Positions 41,496 through 53,110 are shown, counted from the stretch's first letter. The stretch: DNA of 64,000 nt from Stomoxys calcitrans (GCF_963082655.1 NC_081553.1:230255754-230319753), one strand, 5' to 3'. Numbers and translations: made by a program. Notes: generated by a model from the sequence alone, not told the origin.

Positions 41496-43485
41496 ACCCA
41501 ACACCATAGAATGGGGTATATTAATCTAGTCACCTCGAAATATTGATCAATGACCCGATCTCTTTATATATAAAATTGAATTTGTGTTTGTTTGTCGGTT
41601 TGTTTGTTTGTTCCGTATAGACTCAAAAACGACTGAACCGATTACCTATATAACTTTTTGATATCGGAAGAGGGGCGGACCCTCCCCCTCACCCCAAAAG
41701 TACTACCCAAAAATTAGAGTTTACCGATCGGGACAGTATGGACTTCAAATGAAAGGTATTCAGGAGTAAATTATGTATCCGGCATACAAAATTGACAGAT
41801 CGAAGTATAGGGGGTCACCTTACCCCCCAAAAACGCCTTAAATGGGCATATGACCCCTCATCATTACATGGGACTTGGTTTTTTTGTTGGTTCCGTAGAA
41901 TCAAAAACGGCTGAACCGATTTCGTTAAAATTGTCACAGATTGTGTTAGTTTGTCTGGAAGGAAACATAGGCTATATAATTTTTTGATATCCGGAGGGGT
42001 GGCGGACACTCCCCCTAACCCCAAAAGTACTACCCAAAAAATAAAAGTGCACCGATCGGGACAATATGGGATTCAAATGAAAGGTATTCAAGTAGAGTAC
42101 AAATTTCATAATAAAAGTTGGGTCCAAGTACCTAGGGGACCGCCCCAGACCCAAAACCCCTTAAAATAGGTTTATTTGAGGATCATGACAAAGTGGGACT
42201 CAAGTAAAAGGTATTCGGGAGTAGATTACGAATCCGGCATGCAAAATCAGATCAAAGTATAGGGGGTCACCTTACCCCCCAAAAACGTCCTAAATAGGCA
42301 TATGACCCCTCATCACTATATGGAACTCGGTTTTTTCGTTTGTTCCGTAGAATCAAAAACGGCTGAACCGACAAAATGGGATTCAAATGAAAGGTATTCA
42401 AGAGTAGAGTACAAATTTTATAATAAAAGATGGGTCCAAGTACCTAGGGGGCCCCCCCAGCCCCAAAACCCCTTAAAATAGGTTTATTTGACGATCATGA
42501 CAATGTGGGACTCAAATGAAAGGTATTCGCGAGTAGATTACGAATATGGTCAGGAAGGCGAAATAGGCCTTATAATTGATTGATTTCGGAAGGGGGTGGA
42601 CTCTCCCCCTATATCCAAAAACACCACCCAAAAGCAAAAGTGGACCGATCGGGACAATATGGGTATCAAATGAAAGGTATTGGAGACTAGAAAACGAATA
42701 TCGTATAAAAATTTTGGTCACAGTACCCTATCCCAACAATGCCACCCAAAACCAAAAGTGGTCTGATAGGCACAATATGGGTATCAAATAAAAGGTATTG
42801 GAGACTAGAAAACGAATATCGTATAAAAATTTGGGTCCAAGTACCCAGCAGGCCTCGCCAACACAAAAACTTCTCTAAACAGATATATTCGGCGTTCATG
42901 TCAATATGGGGCTCAAATGAAAAGTATTCGACAATAGATTACAAATATGGAAAAAAAATTAGGTCCAAGTAATGGGAGGTCGCCCGACCCCCAAGTACCC
43001 ACAAATGGGCATATTAGCCGACCATGTCTATATGGGACTTAAAAGAAAGGTATTTGGCAGTAGATTATGAATATGACATTAAAATGACAATATGGGACTC
43101 AAATGAAAGGCATTTGAGAGTAGGAAACGAATTTGATATCCAAGCTTGGAGCCAAGTGTTTGGGGGTACGACCTAAATGTCTGAGTGCCATCCCTCCCCT
43201 AAAAAGCTCTTCTCATTACCCTAATTTTCAAAACCACCAGATCTAGGAGTTTGGTAATGCGATTCGTTCTAAATTGTTTTGCACTCTCACAGTCAAAACA
43301 AAACATGCTTTGAAATGTTGGGTTCGGGTGCCTCGGTGGCCATCCAAAACCCGCCAAATGGGTATATAGGTCAATCACGACAATATAGAGCTCAAACGAA
43401 AGATGAATGAGAGAAAAAAACCAATTTGATATCCAATTGAAGAGCAAAGTGTTTGGGGAACTGCCCCACCCGAAAAGACCTTCCT
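41496..43485 (+). mobile_element. Long D-family array, plus
   Basis: Opens with CCCAACACCATAGAATGGGG, then TTATATATAAAATTGAATTT, GTTTGTTTGTCGGTTTGTTT, GACTCAAAAACGACTGAACC. It contains three repeats of the start block (41570, 41890, 42330), three CGGACCCTCCCCC-type palindromes and about 12 CAAATGAAAGGTATT units. A local 121-bp duplication lies at 42655-42835 (GGTATTGGAGACTAGAAAAC twice). Non-coding. Confidence 0.72.
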
Positions 43486-43559
43486 ATTATATAAAATTTA
43501 TTTTAGGTTTAAATTGATTGATTTTCGGGAAATTGATACCCATCTTCGGGACAAATTCC

Positions 43560-43915
43560 TTGGGGTCCATTCCACCCTCAAGAACCTGATAAAGCTCCCA
43601 TGTAAACCGGTCTCCCGATTCGGCTTCTTGAGCACCTACAAGGGCATGTAGTGTTTCTTTGACTTCCAACAACTGTGCCAAATACGGTTCAAATCAGTTT
43701 ATAACCTGATAAAGCTCCCATGTAGACCGGTCTCTCGATTATTCTTGTTCGGTTTTTAAAAGCTTTAATTTTTGCTGGTATGACAAAAGTTTGGTACGCA
43801 GAATAAAATTATGCGCTTCAACTCAATTTATTTTGTATACATTTTTGGCCGTATCAATGATGGTGGGTTCCCAACATTCTACCCACCCCAACTTAGCACA
43901 TGTTTACTTGCTTTT
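43560..43915 (-). mobile_element. A-variant element, terminal half
   Basis: Two core units with AACCTGATAAAGCTCCCATG and ACCGGTCTC, then the variant terminus ATCAATGATGGTGGGTTCCC, AACATTCTACCCACC, CTTAGCACATGTTTACTTGC. It matches 10940-11125 unit by unit (GAAGCCTTAATTTTTGCTGG versus AAGCTTTAATTTTTGCTGGT). Confidence 0.65.
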
Positions 43916-44382
43916 TTTTTGCCTGTTTACCCCCACTCTTTGATTATTGATTTTTTGCTACACTTCATCCTTATCATGGCCATTTAAGAGCCAGAAAATC
44001 TCTGTGTAATTACAGAATTTCTGTACGCCTTATCTGTGGACAATATGGCCACATTATCTTGCGAATATTTATTGATTGCGATAATTAATTATATGCCAAG
44101 TGAAGTGAAGTGAAGTGAAGATTATGATGGTGTTCGACAGTTGGATGGAGCATATGATGAAAGTGCATGCCATTATGATTATCAATCATTGGGAGTCAAA
44201 CAGCGGCGCAAGATAAGTATGACTTGTGTTAATGAAAAATTACCCTGCATTGAGATCAACGGGCAATAAGCGAGAATTTAATTTATATTTAAATTTCGAA
44301 AGATGAAATTAAAAGATTCCAAGGGAGTGCTGTTAAGGCAAATATGCAACGGGCTCAAAACAAATTAAAAACATATTTTATA
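43916..44382. other. Anonymous AT-rich DNA
   Basis: Only a (AGTGA)n run, AGTGAAGTGAAGTGAAGTGA at 44101-44120, stands out. No gene or repeat family. Confidence 0.45.
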
Positions 44383-44918
44383 TAACAAGTAAAAAGACAT
44401 TAGGTTCGGCAGGACCGATCTTTGGATAACCTTCGCCTTGGGTATATAGGTAAACCACCATTCGTCATAATCCAGTGAAAAATGCTGAAATTTGGCATGA
44501 GGTGCTTTATTATGACTTTCAACAACTGTGCTGAGTATGGTTAAAATCGGTCCATAAAACCTCTCTGGGGTCTTGACTTCTTGAGCCTCTAGAGGGCGCA
44601 AATCCTGTCCGATTTGGCTGAAAATGTTCACGACGTGTTTTGGTATGACTTCCGAAAACTGTGCTAAGTATGGTCTAAATCGGTCCATAACCTGATATAG
44701 CTACCGTATAAACCGATCTTGAATATTGACTTCTTGAGCCACTAGAGGGCGCAATTCTTATCCGATTTGGGTGAAATGTCTTCTTTTGTTATGACTTTTA
44801 ACAACTGTGTCCAATGTGATTCAAATCAATCCATAACCTGATATAGCTGTCATATAAACCAATCTGGGATCTTGACTTCTTGAGCCTCCGATTTGGCTGA
44901 AATTTTGTACCTATAGTC
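44383..44918 (+). mobile_element. Chimera: B start joined to inverted A core
   Basis: 44383-44482 is a plus B start (AACAAGTAAAAAGACATTAG, TTCGGCAGGACCGATCTTTG, GGTATATAGGTAAACCACC). At about 44485 it joins minus-orientation A core (GAAATTTGGCATGAGGTGC, TTGACTTCTTGAGCCTCTAG) for two to three units. Orientation and family both change at the joint. Confidence 0.7.
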
Positions 44919-45540
44919 TCTAAATCGGCTGACCTGTTTTTCATGAAATTTTAACAGATAGTTGGGGTTGGCTCCCCGATGGATACATGATACCCCATTT
45001 TATGATATCCGAGAGGGGGGGAGGACCCTCCCCCTTACCCCAGTTTTCAAAAACGCAAGATCCCAGAGATGGGTCCATCGATTTAAACGAAATTTTGTAT
45101 GCCCCCCATGGGGACCCAAAAATACAAAATTGGTATAAAACTTAGGGGTCAAATAACCGTGGAGGACGCCCTACCATAAAACCCACCCAAACGGTCATGT
45201 TTACCGATTGGGACAATAAAACAATATGAGGTTCAAACGAAAAATAGTTGAGAGTAGAATACGAAACTCATATAAAATTTTGGGGTCTATTCCCAGGGGG
45301 TTTGCCCCACCCCAATAGTATGCCCCAAATGGACATGTATATCGAACGGGACAATGTGGGACTCAAATGAAAGGTATCTGAGAATGGAATAGGAAACGTA
45401 TATAAACAAATGGGTCAATTTCCTGGTTGCCGCCCCACCCTAAAATGCCCTAAATGGACATGTATACCAAACAGGACAAAATAGGGTTCTAATGAAATGT
45501 TTTTGAGAATAAAATACGAATACAAATTATTTTCTAAGTT
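44919..45540 (+). mobile_element. D-family array, short
   Basis: CTCTAAATCGGCTGACCTG, GGTTGGCTCCCCGATGG, GAGGACCCTCCCCCTTACC palindrome region, then four to five units (GGACTCAAATGAAAGGTATC at 45357). Directly bordered by A-family DNA on both sides. Confidence 0.65.
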
Positions 45541-46775
45541 GGATCATGTCAAAAGCGGGGCGCAAACATTTAGGTGTAGCGAAACTAAAGCTTCTAGGAA
45601 CCGTACAATAGTAGAGAGACCGGCTTATATGGTAGCCACATCAGGTTATAGACTGATTCGAACCGTAATTGTCACAGTTGTTAGAAGTCGTAACAGAACA
45701 CCACATGCAAAATTTCAGCCAAATCGGACAAAAATTTAGGGTTTTAAGGATTCAAGAAGTCAAATCGGCAGACCGGTTTAAATGGGAGCTATACCAGGTT
45801 ATAGACCGATTTCGACTTTACTTAGTAAAGTTGTTGAAAATCATAACAGAACACAATGTTCAACATTTTAGTTAAATCGAACAATAGTTAGGGCTTCCAA
45901 AAATTTCAGCCAAATTGGACAAAAATTGCGGCTTGTAAGAACTCAGGAAATCAAATCGGGAGATTGGTTTATATGGGACCTATATCAGGTTATAGACCGA
46001 TTTGGACGGTACTTGGCACAGTTATTGGAAGCCATAACAAAACTCCGTATACTAAATTTTAGCCACATGTGGGACCTACATCAGACTATAGACCGATATG
46101 GATCATACTTGACACAGTTGTTGAAAGTTCTAAACAGAACATCACGTGCAAAATTTTAAGCAAATCGTACCTAAATTGAGGCTTCCAGGGGCTCAAGAAG
46201 TCAAATCGGGAGATCGGTTTATATGGGAACAATATCCAAATCTGAATCGATATGGCTCATTTGCAATCCCCAACGACCTACATCAATAGTAAGTATATGT
46301 GCATCCGTGCGACCGCTATAGTGATTTCGACAGACAGACTCGGACTCAGTATGTCGAGACGATCCAGAATACATATACTTTATGGGGTCGCAGATCAATA
46401 TATCGAAGTGTTACAAATGGAGGCCACCGTTGGGCAGAGATAAGCATGTCCGCCATGACGTTAAACGCCTGGGTTCGAATCCGGGTGAGAACATCATGAA
46501 AATCTTGAGCGATGGTTATCTCCTCCTAATGATGGCGACTTTTGAGAGGTACATTACCATTTGGTATGGCAGCCATGTAAAAACTTCTCCACAAACAGGC
46601 GTCGCACTGAGGCACGCCGTTCGGACTCGGCTATAAAAAGGAGGCCCTTTTTATTGAGCTTAACAAAACTTGAACACCTGATCCTTAATTGAATCTTCAT
46701 GGGCAAATTTGCATTTACTTACAAAAGGAATGACTAGATTAGTGTACCCCCATCTTATGATGGTGGGTAACAAAA
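45541..46775 (+). mobile_element. A-family element, plus, carrying a SINE
   Basis: 5' end missing. Five or so core units (GGTTATAGACCGATTT, CAAAATTTCAGCCAAATCGG, TCAAATCGGGAGATCGG), then GACCGCTATAGTGATTTCGA, short GACAGACAG, GTCGAGACGATCCAGAATAC, TTTATGGGGTC, and the terminal ATTAGTGTACCCCCATCTTA. The end is split by the SINE at 46421-46718. Confidence 0.75.
46421..46718 (+). mobile_element. SINE inserted in A element, TSD
   Basis: Box B TGGGTTCGAATCCGGG, GGCTATAAAAAGGAGG and 3' end GGGCAAATTTGCATTTAC. TSD TTACAAATGG / TTACAAAAGG at 46411-46420 and 46719-46728. The box A stretch is damaged (TTGGGCAGAGATAAGC). A 3' segment of about 20 bp (GATATGTGAGAAG...) is missing, while TGTAAAAACTTCTCC is intact. 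Confidence 0.9.
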
Positions 46776-46971
46776 TAATAACCAACCACTTTGTGCAATC
46801 GATTATTTTGGTTTTAATTTTCATTGCTCTAAAGTTGCTTTATGTATTCTGCTTTATGCTCTAAAAGCTGCTTTATGGATTGTAGCTACCCCGTGATTTG
46901 TTTTGACTTTTGTGACAGGGAGTGTATGAAATCGTTTTCACACATCAAAGCACTTGCTCTTGGTCTATCTT

Positions 46972-47545
46972 TGTATACCCTACACCACCACTGTGGTACA
47001 GGGTATTATAAGTTTGTGCACTTGTATGCAACGCTAAGAAGGAGAAGAGCTAGACCCATTGATAGGTATACCGATCGACTCAGAATCACTTTCTGATTCA
47101 ATTTAGTCATGCCCGTCTGTCCGTCTGTGAGTCCATGTATTCTTGTAATCAAAAGGCAGGTAGTATTTGCTGTCCACACATCACGAAATTTTGCACAAAT
47201 AACTTTTTTGGTAAGAATCGTATAGCTCCTATATATATATATATCTATCGCCCGATTTGCATTTAAATCGCCGTAGTAACTACAATTTTCAACCGATCTA
47301 CACGTATTGTTTTCTTGCTGATCTTAACATATCTGTGAGACTTTTTCAAAATCGGCTCAACATATTTACCGCCGGATTTGCACTTATATGGCCGTAGTAA
47401 CAACAATTTTCAAACGATCTGTTTAAAGTCGCTTCAGAATTAGATAAAGCTCTCATATACATATATGTTTATATTTATGTTAGGTAGGTGTAGGGTATTA
47501 TATCGTCGGCTCCGCCCGACTTTTGCTTTTCCTTACTGGGTTTTT
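46972..47545 (-). mobile_element. E-family mini-me-like element, complete
   Basis: 574 bp. Left end TTGTATACCCTACACCACCA, CTGTGGTACAGGGTATTATA; then GTCATGCCCGTCTGTCCG (shortened core and GTCY). There are two short units (CCGATTTGCATTTAAATCGC, GGATTTGCACTTATATGG). Right end AGGTGTAGGGTATTATATCG, TCGGCTCCGCCCGAC hairpin and TTTCCTTACTGGG. Same ground plan as A and B but a different sequence, with a simple TA stretch at 47230-47242. Confidence 0.75.
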
Positions 47546-47829
47546 CATGCCTTTACTTAAGCAAATGCTCATAGGTGTTGTAGGATGAATTACTGCATTT
47601 TTGTTTATTTCACTGCCAAAACAAAGGCAGGAAAACAGAAGAAAAGTGTAAAGCAAATCTCCAAAATGACAAAAAAAAACAGTACAAAAGAACTAACTTT
47701 CAGAGCAACAAAAAAAAACAAAAACTGTAAACAATTCAAAAGATAACAAATATGCTCAGGCATCACATGTGCTTCAACCCTACAAACATTTTTCATAATT
47801 TTCGAAGAGTATTCGTCCCCGCGATGAAT
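47546..47829. other. Anonymous AT-rich DNA
   Basis: Poly-A interruptions (47671-47680, 47710-47720). No feature recognised. Confidence 0.45.
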
Positions 47830-48720
47830 AAAACAATCTTCTGGAAGATTTTTACGCTATTGTCATCCCGTACGCGTTGAAAAACACTCTTCTACGATTT
47901 TTTTAAACAATCCATTGCGTGTGCGGAAGTTTTAACAACGCCTAGCGACGATTCTCTCACAACCCATTGCGTTATAATCATCCGTATGACTCGTGAAACA
48001 CTCTTCTAGATTATTATTTGGCAATCCATTGCATGTATGGAAGTTCAAGTTCAACTCTACGCAACGATTCTCTTAGAATCCATTGCGCTATAATCTTCCG
48101 TATGACTCATGAAACACTCTTCTAGGTTATCATTTGGCAATCCATCCATTAAATTATGTTATTCCATGTTTTGTTTTGAGTGGAAATCTTCCACAACACC
48201 AAACAGAACTCTCACTTGGCTTCTATGACGATTGGTGCTTATATGATGAATATAACGAGTAATACAAAAAGTTTTTGGAGTTTTTTCATAGTTGTTACGT
48301 TTTTGATGAAAAACTGATCTTGATTTGCATTTTTAGATCTTCCAAGCGAATAACGTGCAATCCTGTTAGAGCAATATTTAATAAATATTCCAAAACACTT
48401 ATTTGTTACTCGCCCAGACTAGTAATGGGCAACTCTTCTAGAAGAGTATTATATGAAACTTCCAAAATACTCATATGTCACTCGCCCAATACGGTTCTTG
48501 CGCGACTCTTCTTCCAAGATTCTTCTTACTTACTCTTTAGCAACTCATATGGTAGATTCGCGTAACACTCTTCCAGAAGTTTCGTCTTGATGACACAAAT
48601 GCTCCCGACGGAGGCATCGTTTACGACTCTTAGACAAACTCGTCCACGATCTTAACCTTCTACTAGAAGAGTTGCAATAGATTGTTTGGCGATCAAAAAT
48701 GTTTGCAGGGTATTCTCTTC
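47830..48720 (+). repeat. Decayed tandem repeat with TCTTCTAGAAGA palindromes
   Basis: Three units of 112-120 bp are clear, starting near 47857, 47969 and 48088 (shared TCATCCGTATGACTCGTGAA, ACACTCTTCTAG, TTTGGCAATCCATTGC, ACGATTCTCT). Right of 48140 the same motifs recur irregularly, with ACTCTTCTAGAAGAGT, a perfect 16-bp palindrome, at about 48433. The field fades out by about 48720. No coding frame. Confidence 0.72.
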
Positions 48721-48889
48721 CTCATGTGCACACACATACACAAGAACCTAGTCAGGTGTGTGAGCATACATTCAGCTGATTAAGGGAAGAGGAAAAAACA
48801 AGAAGTGTCGGAGCACGAATTCATTGCGTGAATATAGCGGTAAACAAACATTTGTAAAGGAGGTACTGATCAAAACTTTGAATTTGCAT

Positions 48890-51680
48890 TGACAGAAATC
48901 AAGTCAAATAGTGTTGGCATAAACTCGGGGGGATAAGGATTATAAGACTGTGGGATAAAACGATGGCAATGGTGAATGTATGATAATCGATAGAAAAGAC
49001 TATTCGAGGAGGAATAGAGAGTTTCTGGAAACGAATGGAGAAAAACGGGAGTAAAAGATCATACCGAAAAGTAATACAAAACAAGGTAAAGAAGAACATA
49101 CGGAACTGATTTAAAGGAAGAAGGATGGCAGTAAAGATAAACGTAAGCATAGATGATTAGATAGAAAAGATGCACCAGACTAAAGGTGTTAGGTGGAGGC
49201 AAGATGTAGGCCTAGACAAAAGGCTGCTGGTAAAAAAACTGTAAAAGATGAACGTAAGCATAGATTTAGGTATACAGGTAAGCATGGTAAAGAACAGATG
49301 GAACTGAAAGACCCAAAGAATGAATGTTGAGTAGGACATATAGAATCGCTGTAAGTGACGTGAGGATATACGTAATGGTGGACGTTTTAAATAAATAAAA
49401 ATGGACAACGATGGAAGAAAATACACCGAAAAATGTAATGTAACGGTACATTGACGTAAATATATACGTAGTGATACATGTAAGAATTCCCGCATAAATA
49501 AACGTAAGTATAGTCGTAAAGTTGTAAATGAACTCAACGAAAACATGACCGTAAGAAAAGACATTTGAAACTGCTATAACGATAAGAAGGTAGACGAGAA
49601 TAAACGGACAGTGGTTAAGATGGATGTGATTATACGAAAGAATATATGTACGGATAAACGCAAGGTTTTTTTTCAACAATAGTGAAAAGAATACACCGAG
49701 AAAAGAACACACCGAAAAAATCGTAAGAAAGAACGTAAGAAAGGACATATGAAACTGATATACTGGTAAACAGATGGACGCGTAAATAAACGAAGGCTTA
49801 GACTTAAGGATTGACATTAGGATAGACACATAACAAAACTTCTAAATATAGATGAAATGATAGTCTAAGGATATCAGGCAATTCATCAACTGTAAAGTTT
49901 TCATGTATATTTTATAATGTATAAAAATATTAATAAATTAATTTATATAAGCATAAAGGGGTATAAATTTGCAAAAATAATGAAAATTTATGAAATGTCA
50001 GGTTAGTCATAATGAAGGAAAAGGACACATGGAAAAAAATCGAAGGAATGATCGTACAAAAGGACATACGAAAATGCTGTGACGGCAAAACTGCGGACGC
50101 GAAAATCAACGATGGCGTAGACTTACAGATTGACGTTAAGATAGGTGGACGGACATTTGAAACGAAAGTCATAAAGAAGGAAAAGAACGCACCAAAATAA
50201 ACGCAAGTATGAACTTAGGAAAGGATAAATGGAACTGCTGAACGACGTTAGGTTAGACGTAAGGATAAACAAGGATAAGAACAGTCGTCAAGAAGAAAAA
50301 TACCAACCAACCAAGGACGAAAAACTAACGTCAGAAAGGCCATATGGATCAACTAAACGTAGATTCAGAGATAGGCGTTAGGGTCGACGTCCGCATACAC
50401 GTAAGAAAATACGTTAGAATAGACAAAAGTATACATGAAGGAATACACGGAAGGATAGATGTAAAAGTGAAAAAACGCACTGAAAAAGGGTGTACAAATG
50501 AACGTTAGGAAGGACATATGGCACCGCCATAACGGTAAAAGATTGGAAGTGAAAATGAACGCTGGCGTCGACTATACTCAGTCTATTCATACGTGGATAT
50601 ATATTAGAATAAACGTAAGGAAACATGTAAAGATAGACATAAGAATAAAGGTTAGGATAGGAGTATGATTAGATGTAGGATAGAAGTAAGAATAGACGTT
50701 AGGATAGGCAAAATAATAAAGGTAAGGATAGACGTATGGTTAAATATAGGAATAAAAGTAAGAATATACGCAAAGATTGACGTACGGGTAGACAAAAGAA
50801 TAAGGGTAAGGAAGGTCGTTTAGTAAGCTGCGGAATAGAAGTAAGAATAAACATAAGGAAAAGCGTAAGGATAGACGTAAGGAGAAACGTAAGGATAGAC
50901 GTAATGAAAGACGTAAGGATAGTCGTAAGGATAGACGTAAGGATAGACGTAAGGATAGACGTAAGGATAGACGTAAGGATAGACGTAAGGATAGACCTGA
51001 GGATTGTCGTGAGGATAGATGTGAGACGTATATTCACTCATGGATAGATATTAGGATAAACGTAAAGATAGACGTAATGATAGACGTATGTTTAAATGTA
51101 GGCATAGAAGTAAAAATAGACGTAAGGATAAACGTAAGGATAGATGTGAGACGTCTATACATACGTGGATAGATATTAGCATAAACGTAAAGATAGACGT
51201 TTGGTTAGATATAGGGATAGAAGTAAAAATGAACGTCAGGATAAGCGTAAGGATAAATGTACCCATAGATGTAAGACGTAAGGATAGTCATTAGGATAGA
51301 TGGGAAACGAAAGGATAGGCGTAGCGATTGGCATGGGGAGAGACGTAAGAATAGGCGTAGGGGCAAAACATATAATGAAATATCAACAGACGTCCAAAAA
51401 CGGATCCACTACTGAACGTAAGGAAGGATAACTAAACAGTGGGACAAAAAAGACTCTTAGACAAATGCACCAAGTGCCTATTGAACGAAAACATATCGTT
51501 TAAAATTAGGTGGAATATAGACTGGAACAGAATGGAGAAAAATGATACACCAAACAAGAAACATATTTAAAGATGTAAATATGGAAATCAGGATAGGGGA
51601 AAGCCACGGGGCATACTTCCATAATGGACCCCAGAAAATAAGGAAGAACATATACAATTGTTAGAAACATATTTACAGAC
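48890..51680 (+). repeat. Expanded 12-bp minisatellite field, higher order
   Basis: About 2.8 kb of CGTAAGGATAGA-like 12-mers. Near-perfect at 50870-51000, progressively degraded to each side. Longer units are also visible: a 'AAGGACATATGGAACTGC'-type block recurs at about 49742, 50060, 50220 and 50510, and a 125-bp unit (GATAGATGTGAGACG then GATAGATATTAG) recurs at 51015 and 51139. The 60-190-codon frames on both strands (TSIL-, VYPY-, RIDV-type) are readings of the 12-mer. Not a gene. Confidence 0.85.
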
Positions 51681-51694
51681 GTAAATATGGAAGT

Positions 51695-51848
51695 CAGGAT
51701 AGACGTATGCCAAGGGGCAAACAGCGACCGCCTTGGTGGATGCCAGAACTGGTGGGTCTAAGGCATGGCTGTAGAAAACTCACCAACAGGTCGAAAGCCA
51801 CAAGGGCACCACACGATTGGAACGTCTATAAGGTTGAGCTTCGAAGAT
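51695..51848 (+). pseudogene. Non-LTR endonuclease C-terminal fragment
   Basis: Reads PWWMPELVGLRHGCRKLTNR then SKATRAPHDWNVYKVELRR. The pattern PWW...L..LR...R.L.N.......W..YK..L..Y is the linker after the APE-like endonuclease in Jockey/R1/LOA-type elements. It is fused at about 51848 to a different family. Confidence 0.6.
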
Positions 51849-52280
51849 TACACTATACAAGACACTGATACTACCCGTGCTGTTATATAGTTCTGAAGCA
51901 TGCAGTGCTTGGAGTATTTGAGAGAAAGATTCTTTGTAAAATATATGGACCAGTTTACTTTAACGGAGAATATAGGCGACGTATGAACCACGAGCTGTAT
52001 GACGACGATAGCATAGTTACACGCATCAAAAAAATAAGCGTTGGCTAGGTCATGTTGTCAGAATGGATGAAAAAGCTCCAGCAAAGAAGTCTTTTGAAGG
52101 CAATCACGGTGGTACACGCAAACCGGAAAGACCAAAAGCCCGATGGAAAGATCAAGTTGTGGGAGACACCTCGAAACTTGGTGTCAAAGATTTTAGAATG
52201 AGCGCAGAAGACCGAGGCGCTTGGAACGCTAATCTACGTTTGGCTAGTGGAACAACTATTCTGTCGTAGCCAATTAAAGT
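51849..52280 (+). pseudogene. RTE-like RT C-terminus with tetramer tail
   Basis: Frames give TLILPVLLYSSEACSAWSI, FERKILCKIYGPVYFNGEYR, RRMNHELYDDDSIVTRIKK, LGHVVRMDEKAPAKKSFEG, then KPERPKARWKDQVVGDTSKL and GVKDFRMSAEDRGAWNANLR with a stop at 52267-52269. The last parts match the C-terminal GRPK.RW.D.V..D...LGV......A.DR..W pattern of RTE-type elements. One frameshift near 52045. The 3' tail is GTGAAGTAAGTAAGTA, a short tetramer tail usual for RTE. Confidence 0.72.
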
Positions 52281-52301
52281 GAAGTAAGTAAGTATACGGC
52301 T

Positions 52302-52835
52302 GAGCTGAGACAAGTAATAGCGTGCTAAGTTCGGCCGGGCCGAATACTAAACTTCTGTCAAACCAGCAAAAACTAAAGCTTCTAAGAACCGAACAGAGAT
52401 GACCGGTTTACATGGGAGCTATATCAGGTTATAGACTGATTTGGACCATATTTGGCACAATTGTTGAAAGTTGTGACAGAACACAGCATGCAAAATTGCG
52501 GCTTGTAAGGACTCAAGAAGTCAAATCGGGATATCGGTTTTATGGGAGCTATATCAGGTTATAGACTGTACTTGACACAGTGCGGCTTGTAAAGGCTCAA
52601 TAAGTCAAATCGGGAGATCGGTTTATATGGGAGCTATATGAGGTTATAGACTGATTTGGACCGTACTTGGCACATTTATTGGAAGTCATAACTGAACACT
52701 ACATGCTAAATTTCAGCCAAATCGGACAAAAATTGCGGCTTGTAAGAACTCAAGAAATCAAATCGGGAGATAGGTTTATATGGGAGCTATATCAGGTTAT
52801 AGACCGATTTGGACCGTACTGGGAACGTATGCCCA
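52302..52835 (+). mobile_element. A-family 5' half
   Basis: GACAAGTAATAGCGTGCTAA, GTTCGGCCGGGCCGAA (52331), then a jump (the TATACCCTCCACC block is deleted) to CTAAAGCTTCTAAGAACCG and three to four core units of irregular length (GGGAGCTATATCAGGTTATA). It ends near 52835 in GGACCGTACTGGGAAC. Confidence 0.72.
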
Positions 52836-52879
52836 TACTCATGTTCATTCTTAACTGTCTCAATAACGACTAAAACAAA

Positions 52880-53098
52880 GAACATAAGAATGCGTATGAC
52901 TTGCCATCAACGCTACCGTAAAGGGTTGGGCATCGCTGCTATCGAACATCTGCTGTGTGTGTGTCCCGCACTGGTAGTTAGAAGGAGTTCAACGTTAGGT
53001 TCTCATTCTTTGAGTTCATGTCTGATTCATCGGACGTTAATGTTCGCAAGTTGTTAGGCTGTTTTAAGCGAACTAGAAGACATCTTTCAAGCCACCAT
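52880..53098 (+). pseudogene. Non-LTR C-terminal fragment
   Basis: Reads GLGIAAIEHLLCVCPALVVR RSSTLGSHSL and, one frame over, SDSSDVNVRKLLGCFKRTRR. The first part is the IEHLLC.CPAL..RR...LGS pattern of the C-terminal zinc-knuckle region of RNase-H non-LTR elements. The two cysteines expected upstream are only partly visible. Probably a different family from 22185-22500. Confidence 0.7.
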
Positions 53099-53110
53099 GG
53101 CGCATCTGGG

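Noticed and set aside
50699..51266. TSIL and VYPY repeat proteins on the minus strand
   Set aside because: Product of the CGTAAGGATAGA 12-mer; frames end where the repeat decays.
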